From the NCBI GenBank assembly GCA_965246905.1, contig CBDFFZ010000008.1, positions 1 through 64,000 of the forward strand: a DNA stretch of 64,000 bases. Direction: 5' to 3'. Origin of the DNA: UBA1952 sp965246905. Lineage in GTDB: Bacteria; Bacteroidota; Bacteroidia; Chitinophagales; Chitinophagaceae. Below the pieces are notes generated by a model. That model was not told the origin of the DNA, ran no database searches, and saw nothing but the letters and a program-made list of their open reading frames with translations. Position numbers and translations under genes: made by a program. This document shows positions 8,123-16,351 of the stretch, piece by piece (position 1 is the first letter of the stretch; every line of letters begins with the position of its first letter).

Positions 8123-8884
8123 ATGAAAATCTTTCGCATTGCTCTATTGCTCTCACTGTTTGCTTTTACGTTCAGCCTGGATGGATTGCATGCTCAAAGC
8201 GGGTCTTTGAGGAGCCTTGATAACCTGTCGCGCTGGGAAGTGGGCACCTTTGGTGGCGGGTCAATTTACTTCGGTGACCTGACACCGGCAAGGCGTGACT
8301 ACCTGAATGAGATTACCCCCCACGGCGGCCTACTGGTGCGGTACAACCTGAAGCACAATTTCAGCCTGCGCGGTAGCCTGGCCGTAGCCAAACTCGCCGC
8401 CGACGATTCAAAATACACCTCGCCAGAGTGGCGGCAGCACCGTAATTTTTCATTCACTACAGCGCTGTATGAAGCAGCGGTAATGCTGGAATACGACCTA
8501 CTGAGAACGAACAGGGAAATTACCGGAAACAGGTGGGGGGCATACGCTTTCGCCGGGTTAGGGCTCGCCTTTACCGACCCGCAACGTGATTTCAGTAAAA
8601 TAGATGCAAATTATTTTGGCGCTACTGATAAAGCGGTAAGCGGACTTGATGAAGATAAAAGTAACAATTCCGGCCATCTTGGATTGGTGGCGCCGGTTGG
8701 TCTTGGCATTAGCTGCCAGTTATCGCGAAGGCTGTCAGTTTTTGCAGAAGGCTCTGTGCGGTATGGCTTTGACGACCAGATAGACGGGTTCAGCAAGTCT
8801 GTGACCTCAAATAAGACAGATGCGTATTCGTTCTTTTCACTTGGGATGATTTTGCGTCTTAACAGCCGTGGATGGTGGCAGTAA
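8123..8884 (+). CDS. DUF6089-type outer-membrane beta-barrel protein
   Basis: This 253-residue protein starts with a signal peptide (MKIFRIALLLSLFAFTFSLDG, cleavage near HAQS). The mature start WEVGTFGGGSIYFGDLTP is the signature of the Bacteroidota DUF6089 family. Alternating hydrophobic strands follow (RYNLKHNFSLRGSL, GAYAFAGLGLAF, RRLSVFAEGSVRYGF), and the end is near GMILRLN. It should form a small barrel in the outer membrane. Function is not known for the family. It stands alone between a lipase and ppk1. Confidence 0.8.
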   Translation: MKIFRIALLLSLFAFTFSLDGLHAQSGSLRSLDNLSRWEVGTFGGGSIYFGDLTPARRDYLNEITPHGGLLVRYNLKHNFSLRGSLAVAKLAADDSKYTSPEWRQHRNFSFTTALYEAAVMLEYDLLRTNREITGNRWGAYAFAGLGLAFTDPQRDFSKIDANYFGATDKAVSGLDEDKSNNSGHLGLVAPVGLGISCQLSRRLSVFAEGSVRYGFDDQIDGFSKSVTSNKTDAYSFFSLGMILRLNSRGWWQ

Positions 8885-9334
8885 GTACATGGCTGGAACA
8901 GCCTTTACTCATTGCGGGCTGAAAGCGTCCTTACGCTCACAGCTTTCAACTATGTATATAATTCACATTGAGGGTAGAGCATGCTGGAAAGTACAATTAC
9001 CATAAACGCTAATGAAGCGCAAAAATGCAGCCTGGAAAGTTTGGTCTAAAGAAGTTAATTCTCAGGTAGATCATTGATCTCCTCTTTAATCCTTTCCTGT
9101 TATTGTTCTCTTTCCCAATCAGGTTATTAGGTCTCTACATTTTAATACCCGTGTTTTCGCTTAGGTGCAATTGTGTTTTCTTATCCTTTGGCTGCTCGGA
9201 TGGGGGTGTCAATTTGAACCCAATTTGACACCTGTGGTTTTATCGCTTTTGGACTATCCGCTTATCCGACCAGGATCCACTTTTAGTAACGCAAAGAAGG
9301 AAACATCATATTGATCTAAACAATGATCGTCGTT
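8885..9334. other. Intergenic stretch with one inverted repeat
   Basis: About 450 bp between convergent genes. GGTGTCAA at 9205-9212 and TTGACACC at 9225-9232 form an 8-bp inverted repeat separated by 12 bases. It may serve as a terminator or be an insertion-sequence end. No gene was recognised. Confidence 0.45.
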
Positions 9335-11440
9335 TCAGCAGGCTGAGGACTGATCTGAACGCGCGCTCAACAACTTATAGATCTCGTGCTGTGATCGTAC
9401 CATCATTTCACCGGCGATAGGCGCATTCAGGTCGCGCTCGGTAATAGCCACAGCAGCGACATCATCCGCCCATTGCAACGCGATCATATCAATAATCTGC
9501 CGCTTGAGTCGCTCATCATTGAGGGGAAAGCAGACCTCGACCCGGTGATAGATGTTGCGGTTCATCCAATCAGCAGAACCAAGATATACTTCCGGCGAGC
9601 CGGCATTCTCAAAAATAAAAATGCGCCCGTGCTCAAGATACCTGTCAACGATGCGCCTTATCTGGATATGCTCGCTCTGCCCGGCCACCCCCGGAACAAG
9701 GCAGCAGATCCCACGCACAATCAGTTGTACATCGACGCCGGCATTAGAAGCCTCATAGAGTTTGTTGATCAGTATGCGCTCTTCGAGGTTGTTCAACTTA
9801 ATGACGATACGGGCAGGTAGGCCGCTGGCCGCGTTATTGATCTCCCGGTCGATTAGCGCTAAAAACCGCTCCTTTAAATTGAACTGAGCCACTAATAGAT
9901 GTTGAAACCCGGGATTCTTTGTAGACCCATTACCAGAGAAAATACCGAACAGCATTTCCAACTCAGTCAATATTTTTTCGTTCGCGGTCAACAGGATGTG
10001 ATCGGTATAGAAGCGCGCGGTGCTTTCATTGAGGTTGCCCGTCGCTAAAAGACCGGCATACCTGCAAGTCATTGTCTCACCGCCGAATTTTACCAGCGCA
10101 ATTTTCGCATGCACCTTCAGGTCTTCTCGCGTATAGAGCACCTCTACGCCAGCCTTTTTGAGCTGCTTTGCCCACTTGATATTGTTGGCTTCATCGAAGC
10201 GGGCTTTCAGCTCGACGAGGACCGTTACCTTCTTTCCATTATGCGCGGCAGAGAGCAGTGCATGAAGGATCCGGGAATCAGAGGCTACGCGGTACATGGT
10301 CAGAGAGATGTGCGTTACATGCGGATGTATCGAGGCCTCGTTGAAAAAACGAAGGATGGTATCGTAGCTATCGTACGGTGGATGCAGCAGCAGGTCCTTC
10401 TGCATAATCAGTTGCAACAGCGACCCACCCTCCGGCACCGCCAGGCGGTTGGCAGGCCAGGCTTCGTAGTTCAATTCCTGCATCTGCGCCGGTAAGCTGC
10501 TCAGGTCTTTTAAGGCGTGATATCTTCCCCCCGGGACCAGGACGGCTTCCGTGAGACCGAGGGTATCGGCAATGCGGCCAAGCACCGGTCCAGGCATCGT
10601 CGGTTCGTACAGCAGCCGTGTTGCCAGCCCAAAGTCGCGCTTCCCGATCTGTTTTTCAATCCTGAGGGCCAGGTCCGTCTCATACGTATCGTCGAGGTGC
10701 AGGTCCGCGTCGCGTGTCACCTTAAAGGTGTAGCACCCTTCCGGTTGAAAACCGGCTATTGCAGCTGCATGCTGCCTTATTACGTCGTCAATAAAAACGA
10801 TGTACCGGATATCATTGTCCGTGCCGGTGAAAAAACGCGGCAGGTGTTCTGTAGGCAATTTCAGCAAAAGCAGGGGGAAATTGGTATCACCGTCCTGTGG
10901 CTGTCCGGCAATCGCCATATAGAGCTGATTGTTTTCAGGGAAAAAGTCGGGATCTTTTATGAGTAGAACAGGCTGTATAAAGGCCAGCACCTGTGTAAAA
11001 AAATAGTCGCTCACCTGTAACCGGATACTGTCGGGCAGCGATTCACCATATAATACGTGCAACCGGTGGCCGGCAAGCTCATCGAGTATTATGCGAAGAG
11101 CCTGACCGTATCGTTCCAGTTGGCCGGTGATTATCTTTCGGGCGGCCTTTGCCGTATGCGGGTATTCACCCCGTTGGTCGTTATTGACCTTGTCTTTCTT
11201 ATAAAGCTTGTGTATGGCTGCGATGACCGGCATGCGCACCCGGTAGAACTCATCCAGGTTAGAAGAGAAAATGGCGAGAAAACTGACCCGTTCCAGTAGG
11301 GGCGCCGATGCCTTTTCCGCTTCCATCAGCACACGCTCATTGAAGGACAGCCAGCTGAGGTCCCGGTCGAAATACGAATAGCTGTGAGGTTTGCCATCTT
11401 TCTGCGTGGCGGCTTTGTCGGATAGCAGTGGAGTGCTCAT
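9335..11440 (-). CDS. ppk1: Polyphosphate kinase 1
   Basis: The protein has 701 residues, the family's normal length (about 690). The N-terminal domain begins with YFDRDLSWLSFNERVL. Both histidines of the active site are present: the phosphorylated one in LKVHAKIALV and the second in DRYLEHGRIFIFEN. The ATP site residues appear in LMEAEKASAPLLERVSFLAI and the TGNLNESTARFYTDH loop, and SADWMNRNIYHRVEV is typical. It makes long-chain polyphosphate from ATP at the membrane face and supports stress survival. The loop usually written HIGTGN reads GLLATGN here. It is monocistronic. Confidence 0.97.
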   Translation of the reverse strand: MSTPLLSDKAATQKDGKPHSYSYFDRDLSWLSFNERVLMEAEKASAPLLERVSFLAIFSSNLDEFYRVRMPVIAAIHKLYKKDKVNNDQRGEYPHTAKAARKIITGQLERYGQALRIILDELAGHRLHVLYGESLPDSIRLQVSDYFFTQVLAFIQPVLLIKDPDFFPENNQLYMAIAGQPQDGDTNFPLLLLKLPTEHLPRFFTGTDNDIRYIVFIDDVIRQHAAAIAGFQPEGCYTFKVTRDADLHLDDTYETDLALRIEKQIGKRDFGLATRLLYEPTMPGPVLGRIADTLGLTEAVLVPGGRYHALKDLSSLPAQMQELNYEAWPANRLAVPEGGSLLQLIMQKDLLLHPPYDSYDTILRFFNEASIHPHVTHISLTMYRVASDSRILHALLSAAHNGKKVTVLVELKARFDEANNIKWAKQLKKAGVEVLYTREDLKVHAKIALVKFGGETMTCRYAGLLATGNLNESTARFYTDHILLTANEKILTELEMLFGIFSGNGSTKNPGFQHLLVAQFNLKERFLALIDREINNAASGLPARIVIKLNNLEERILINKLYEASNAGVDVQLIVRGICCLVPGVAGQSEHIQIRRIVDRYLEHGRIFIFENAGSPEVYLGSADWMNRNIYHRVEVCFPLNDERLKRQIIDMIALQWADDVAAVAITERDLNAPIAGEMMVRSQHEIYKLLSARSDQSSAC

Positions 11441-12023
11441 GCGAATTGATATTGGTATGGCTTTATATTGAGCACGCTATAAAAACAGAGCCATTCGCAT
11501 TCCAGGACGGGCATTGACCACATAATTCAGTTGACGTGGTTGCTCTTCATACCGTCAATTTATAAGCAAAAAATAGCGGTCCTGCCCTCTCTTAATCAGC
11601 GGAACCATGGTTCGAGCCCATGCGGGGGCACCTTATTGAAAGCCTTTTTCATTTTATTACCTCAATGAAAGTAGCAGTATTTTGGGCCATTAGATGCACC
11701 GCCAATGATACACTGAGAATGTATTTTCATTTTGTTGAAGGATAGGAACTATTTCAAAAAGAAAGAATAGAAAAACATGCTGAGCCAGGGCCAAAACAAA
11801 AGCCGGCCGTAAATCAAGGAACAACAGCCCTGTCAACTATAGACCAGTCTGCACGTTGCGCCAGGGCAATTAAGCTAACCCTTTAAGCAGGTAAAATCTG
11901 CAATTTCTTCATTAGTGTAAAGTTTGGATTAACGGCTCTTGTATCTTTGATAGATTGCAGTCTGCTATGCGGCTTCTGCATCATAATGGCGCACTGATCC
12001 AATGGGTGAGGCGTATTACTTTT
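11441..12023. other. Intergenic stretch holding the tRNA half
   Basis: Upstream region of ppk1. Apart from the tRNA half (11588-11630) it carries a CAATGAAAGTAGCAGTA segment at 11663 that matches one near 6710. It would read MKVAVFW, possibly the start of a lost integrase gene. The minus-strand frame 11883-12236 looks non-coding. Confidence 0.45.
11588..11630 (+). pseudogene. tRNA-Lys(CUU)-like 3' half
   Basis: The sequence holds a complete anticodon loop CTCTTAA (anticodon CTT at 11591-11593), the 3' anticodon stem TCAGC, a perfectly paired T arm (CATGG, loop TTCGAGC, CCATG), a seven-base 3' acceptor strand CGGGGGC and discriminator A. Upstream, no 5' anticodon stem, D arm or acceptor partner exists. 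It is therefore the 3' half of a tRNA, the part usually left at the far side of a tRNA-targeted integration. Its flank TTATTGAAAGCCTTT is shared with the remnant at 6662. Confidence 0.7.
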
Positions 12024-12112
12024 GCGTGAAGGATTGCAGTGGATATCCCCCCGCTTTTTCAGCGGGGATAGGAACGGAAAGCCTGACCCCTTGCGCAGCT
12101 TGGGGCACGCCC
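12024..12112 (+). repeat. Structured intergenic element, copy 1
   Basis: The order is AAGGATTGCAGTGGATATCC, a variable hairpin (CCCCGCT, loop TTTTC, AGCGGGG), GATAGGAACGGAAAGCCTGA, then a second CCCC/GGGG hairpin ending in GCACGCCC. The flanks match the elements at 43712 and 52663, while the variable stem differs in sequence but still pairs. This suggests an RNA or DNA structure under selection. The strand assignment is arbitrary. Confidence 0.6.
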
Positions 12113-12713
12113 AAAGGCATGATATACTGACCGTCCTTTCGGAGAATTGCCCGAAGAACCTGTCAGAGGGTAGTAACGGCGCATTATAACGGCTGCTGAA
12201 TGATGCGGACTGAGTTTCGGGCAGTGGGGCGTACAACGGTTTTAGATGACTAAATCATAACCGCTATTATTTATCTACTATCATGTGATAGCATGCAGCG
12301 CTCTACGATTACATCTTTGCACCAGGATAAAATACTTTTCAACATTTAAGCTTACAAAGGTGTCTTTATAAATATTATAGCGGTACACCTGAAAATAAGT
12401 TTCGCTTGATCATTGAATTTTTAAGTTCACAAGGGCACGGAGTCGCCCCAATAATTTGTATTCTATGAATTACATTAATGGATTTATGCCGGCTATAGAA
12501 AAAACGCTTCGGCAGGATGCTTTTGTATTCGACTACAGCCATCTGCTTGTTGATTTCGATCAGGTAGATGTTCCTTTTGCAGTAGTGTATGAAAAAATGG
12601 CTATATGCTGTGAGCCTGCACCCCGGCGAAGCGCCACCCGGCATATTGCCGCATAATGGATTAATTGCAGGAAATTCAGGGAGATAGGATTACACACAGA
12701 AGCTATAAATCAT
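12113..12713. other. Intergenic stretch without a convincing gene
   Basis: About 600 bp. A plus-strand frame (12456-12656, 66 residues, MYSMNYINGFMPAIEKTL) is the only candidate. It has no recognisable family and an opposing frame overlaps it, so I do not call it. Nothing else was recognised. Confidence 0.4.
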
Positions 12714-12750
12714 ATAAAAGCCGGAGCCTTTTTCAAGCCCCGGCTTTTAT
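12714..12750 (-). terminator. Rho-independent terminator of the TPR lipoprotein gene
   Basis: ATAAAAGCCGG and CCGGCTTTTAT form an 11-bp stem with a 15-base loop, 12 bp past the TPR gene stop on the minus strand. The A/T-rich outer stem supplies a U tract in both directions. Confidence 0.8.
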
Positions 12751-12761
12751 CGAATGCACAA

Positions 12762-14117
12762 TTAGTGCGCTTCATTCAGCAGCCGCTCGTCGATATAAGG
12801 GGATATGCTCATAGCGAGCTTACGGGTAGTATCGGCCCGTACGGCATCCCCGGCTTTCGCGTAGATCATGGCTGTTTTGTAGAGCAGATTGGCATTGCGC
12901 GTATGCGTGATGTCGGTTTTAGCCGCATACATCTTCGCATTTGCGAGGTCGCCCTTCCGGTAAGATATCCACGCCATTAGGTCATTAGCATCTATATTGT
13001 CCGGGCGCATATCATAGTCCTTCTTTGCAAAAGACAATGCTTTGTCATAATCCTTGATGTTGAGGTAGGCGAGTGCAAGCTCCCGATTGCCATTGTGCGG
13101 TATCAGGGCATTTTTGCTTTGTTCTTTTTCCCCTTTTTCAAGGAGATCCACTACATCATGACGCACTTTATCTGCCTGCGCGGCATCGCCCTTCAGCTCA
13201 TACAGATCGGCGAGGTAGGCGATAAACGCCGACTCGCTGATGGTACGGATGGCATCTTTCGTATGCCCTATAGCTTCATCATAGTTCTTTCTGGCACGCG
13301 CTACTCTTGCCATGCCCATTTGCGCAAAAGGATAATTGGGCCGGTAAACCAGCGAGGTACGGTAAATAAGCGAAGCGCTGTCTGCATTCCCGATATTGAG
13401 GTACAGATCGCCAAGATTCACACGCGCCCATTCCGTTTGCTCCACACCCGGCACCCCGGCATCTACCGCCATTTTCATAGCATCGATTGCGCCGCGGTTA
13501 TCACCATATAGCTGGCGCAGGTAAGAGGCGCGCGAGTAAGAACGGAGATCGGGGCGGATGCCCAGCATCTGGTCGCAGTATTTTACAGCAGCATCGTAGT
13601 GGCCAAGCTCTACATTGGCATCCACCAGCGCACCGTAAATGGCGGCGTTATAAATATTGAGCGCCATGCCTTCGCTGGCAGCATCGAGCGCCTGCTTAAA
13701 CTGGTGCATATTGAGCAGTACAGTACTCTTCAGGCTTAAAGCCTGGAATCGCTGATCCTTTGTTATAACTTCTCCATTCAGTGCTTTATCTAAGACTTTC
13801 ATAGTTGCATTACTGTAATAGCTGCTATTGCCGGTAACACGGCCCTCGGTAATGTAGGCAGTTGCAAGATTGAGGTATGCCTGGGCATCGCCCGTATCGG
13901 CCTTTAGCTTGTCAAGCGCCTTATTATAGGTTTCATGGATGCTAAAATACTCGCCGGAAGTATCTGCGGCATTTTTGCGTGGCAGCAAGCTGGGGATGTG
14001 GACACCATTTACAACGGTTTCATCTTTTTCTGCGCTATTGTTGTTGCAGGATGCAAAGGGCAGCGCGAGACAGAGCAGCAGGGTGGTTGCAAGGGCAGCC
14101 ATTCTATTTTTAAGCAT
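12762..14117 (-). CDS. TPR-repeat lipoprotein
   Basis: Starting at ATG 14117 the protein has 451 residues. It opens with MLKNRMAALATTLLLCLALP and the lipobox LPFASC, so it should be lipid-anchored. The rest is a helical array of tetratricopeptide repeats from about residue 70 to the end: DAQAYLNLATAYITEGR, YGALVDANVELGHYDAA, ARVNLGDLYLNIGNADSA, PFAQMGMARVARARKNYDE, LALAYLNIKDYDKA. TPRs mediate protein contacts. It lies downstream of two DUF4331 genes on the same strand, so it probably works with them at the cell surface or periplasm. The upstream extension to 14177 would bury the signal peptide and is rejected. Confidence 0.88.
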   Translation of the reverse strand: MLKNRMAALATTLLLCLALPFASCNNNSAEKDETVVNGVHIPSLLPRKNAADTSGEYFSIHETYNKALDKLKADTGDAQAYLNLATAYITEGRVTGNSSYYSNATMKVLDKALNGEVITKDQRFQALSLKSTVLLNMHQFKQALDAASEGMALNIYNAAIYGALVDANVELGHYDAAVKYCDQMLGIRPDLRSYSRASYLRQLYGDNRGAIDAMKMAVDAGVPGVEQTEWARVNLGDLYLNIGNADSASLIYRTSLVYRPNYPFAQMGMARVARARKNYDEAIGHTKDAIRTISESAFIAYLADLYELKGDAAQADKVRHDVVDLLEKGEKEQSKNALIPHNGNRELALAYLNIKDYDKALSFAKKDYDMRPDNIDANDLMAWISYRKGDLANAKMYAAKTDITHTRNANLLYKTAMIYAKAGDAVRADTTRKLAMSISPYIDERLLNEAH

Positions 14118-14175
14118 AGTGTGTTTGTGTGTGTCTTGAATAGTTGGGCAAGATAGATATCCGGCTCCGATACTC

Positions 14176-14211
14176 ATAAAAAAAGCAGCATTCTCTTTCG
14201 GGAATGCTGCT
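14176..14211 (-). terminator. Terminator after the first DUF4331 gene
   Basis: AGCAGCATTC and GAATGCTGCT form a 10-bp stem around TCTTTCGG. Read on the minus strand, it is followed by a run of seven T. It lies between the DUF4331 stop (14228) and the TPR start (14117), so the TPR gene may be partly uncoupled. Confidence 0.8.
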
Positions 14212-14227
14212 CTATAACCTGTAATTT

Positions 14228-16315
14228 TTAATTCGTCTTCGTGAGCTTCACAGCCTGTACTTCGCTGCCATTAATGCTAAGGCGGCCAAAGTAAGTGCCT
14301 GCTGCTACATTGCCATTGCTCCATTGAGCAATATGCTCGCCGGCAGGCTGGCTTCCTTGATTGATCCTTTGTACAAGGCGGCCGTTAAGATCAACCACAT
14401 CGATACTTACATTGCCTGAGGCAGCTATCTTATACTTGAAAGACACCTGGTTGCGGAAAGGATTAGGATAAGCGACCATCACTGCATCTGGTGCAGAAAG
14501 CCCCAAACCACTGATGCCAACATTCTGAACATATGGCGGAGGTGCAGAATAGCTTGCGCCTGCAAATCCTCTCCATGGCTGCTGCACATAAGGCATGCAA
14601 GCCTGGAATGTAGTATCGTTGTGCGTAACGCCGGCATCAAAACCAATAGTAGTGAGAAGGCGTGGTGTAAGAGGATTGCCGCTGGCAATTACATAATCAT
14701 CATAAAAGAGGCCAATAGCTGCAAGAGCAACTCCACCTACAGCCTGTAGCTCAATGGTAGTTACATCATCCTCAAGGCGACGCCCGTTCGGGAAGCCATC
14801 CATATTAGGTATGTTCTGTATGGTAGTATTAGCATTAAAACGCGTGTCAGTAAGGCCAAGAACTGCAGCTTTCAGGATGCCAAGCGAAGAAAAATCTGCA
14901 CTGCTACGCGATGTAACAGGCACTGCCATATTAAGGCGCAGCATATCGCTTAATGTAGGCAGGAAGTTGTTGATAAACGGCTTACCTGCGGAGAGCGGAT
15001 TACCAGGAATTTTACCTGTATTTAGCTGATAAGGCGAAAGATTGGGAACACCGGTATAGAAGATGGGTAGGATATCCACAGCTCGTGGGCTTGCATTATC
15101 CGGCAGTAGTATATCACCGAAGCCTGCACCGCCACCACTTGGGCCAGGCGCTAAAGCAGTACCAATAAGTGCAGAATTACCCTTGAAAATATAAAGACCG
15201 GGTTTTCCATTACGGAAATCTACAGATGGGCCAAAAGCCGTTGGCGATGCACTTTGAACACGCAAATCAGCAAGACCCGGCACAGCGCCGCCATACTGAG
15301 AGTTGTCCATGTAAAGGGCAAGCTCAGGGTTTTTAAAATTAGGCGCGTACGTGCCGTCACCAGTGTAAGGGTTGGTGCTATTCCATTGATCCTTTTGGCC
15401 AATCGGGTTGATTACCTCATTTACCAGCGGCATGCCCAAGCGCGATATCTGAATGAATGGCCCTGTTGGTGTAGTAGGGCTGCCATTGGTATTCAGTGTA
15501 GTGATTTGCTGGCGGCTGGCGGAAGCCCAAACACCAATTACAAAATTCGGATCCAAAATGCTGGTAGCCTGAGATGTGCTTAGCCCGGTCTTTTGCAGCA
15601 TAGTGATCGGAATTTCCAGAACGATAGAGCTTACATTATATTTTGCGAGCCCGTCGCGGCCACCTGCAGCCTGCTTCCGGAAATTGCCAACATCGAATGC
15701 GCCACCGAGATCCACAAAGAAAGGATCATCCGCAGGGCCTGCAAAAAGCTGCTCTCCAGTGCTTGCAGTAGTAATTGCATTATTCATAACTTGGCCATAA
15801 CCGGTTGCAGCGAGGCCGGCAGCGCCTTCAATAGAGCGTGGCCCTATATTATTTGGCGGTACAACACCTGCTGATTTAATGGTCGTAAAGTTAATACCGC
15901 CATCGGTGCTCTTCTCGCATGTATAAGTTACTTTCTGGTTTTGCTTACCAAGGCGGATGTTGAAGAACGTAGTGGTATCCTCATTGGTTACATTAAAAGT
16001 AAAGCGGTAAGTGATATCATCGCCGTTGCCGGGACCAATCGTTGCCTTATTCTTAATATGGATCTCATACCGGATATTCTGCCCGAATGAATAATAATTA
16101 GGGCCGCCCTGAGGCAATTGGAACGGGATGTAATTAGCAATGATCACTACTTTGCTACTGTCGCAGGGGCTGCGGAATGCATATACGTCCGTGTTATCCG
16201 CCTGCGGGTCGGCAGCTATAAGCGGCGCCTCCCGGTGGGATGAGGCCAGAGCCTGTGTGAATGGCAGCGCGCAGATAGCGGTAGCCAATAAAAGTTTATT
16301 TAGAATATTTTTCAT
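14228..16315 (-). CDS. DUF4331 domain protein with T9SS sorting tail
   Basis: This 695-residue protein begins with a signal peptide (MKNILNKLLLATAICALPFT, cleaved near ALA), followed by the DUF4331 hallmark SSHREAPLIAADPQADNTDV YAF (split here). The large domain runs to about residue 590. The last 85 residues form a type A sorting domain (MVAYPNPFRNQVSFKYKI, DLNGRLVQRI, AGTYFGRL, KLTKTN), so it should be exported by T9SS and attached to the surface. Its tandem neighbour is a close paralog lacking the tail. The biochemical role of DUF4331 is not established. Confidence 0.9.
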   Translation of the reverse strand: MKNILNKLLLATAICALPFTQALASSHREAPLIAADPQADNTDVYAFRSPCDSSKVVIIANYIPFQLPQGGPNYYSFGQNIRYEIHIKNKATIGPGNGDDITYRFTFNVTNEDTTTFFNIRLGKQNQKVTYTCEKSTDGGINFTTIKSAGVVPPNNIGPRSIEGAAGLAATGYGQVMNNAITTASTGEQLFAGPADDPFFVDLGGAFDVGNFRKQAAGGRDGLAKYNVSSIVLEIPITMLQKTGLSTSQATSILDPNFVIGVWASASRQQITTLNTNGSPTTPTGPFIQISRLGMPLVNEVINPIGQKDQWNSTNPYTGDGTYAPNFKNPELALYMDNSQYGGAVPGLADLRVQSASPTAFGPSVDFRNGKPGLYIFKGNSALIGTALAPGPSGGGAGFGDILLPDNASPRAVDILPIFYTGVPNLSPYQLNTGKIPGNPLSAGKPFINNFLPTLSDMLRLNMAVPVTSRSSADFSSLGILKAAVLGLTDTRFNANTTIQNIPNMDGFPNGRRLEDDVTTIELQAVGGVALAAIGLFYDDYVIASGNPLTPRLLTTIGFDAGVTHNDTTFQACMPYVQQPWRGFAGASYSAPPPYVQNVGISGLGLSAPDAVMVAYPNPFRNQVSFKYKIAASGNVSIDVVDLNGRLVQRINQGSQPAGEHIAQWSNGNVAAGTYFGRLSINGSEVQAVKLTKTN

Positions 16316-16351
16316 GACGTTTAATTGTTGTTTGGCTGTATGGTGAATGGA

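Noticed and set aside
11588..11630. Functional tRNA-Lys gene
   Set aside because: Only the 3' half is present; no D arm or 5' acceptor strand exists upstream.
11883..12236. 117-codon minus-strand ORF
   Set aside because: It runs through the structured element and has no protein-like features.
12456..12656. 66-codon plus-strand ORF
   Set aside because: A methionine-rich start is present but there is no family match, and an opposing ORF overlaps; too weak to call.
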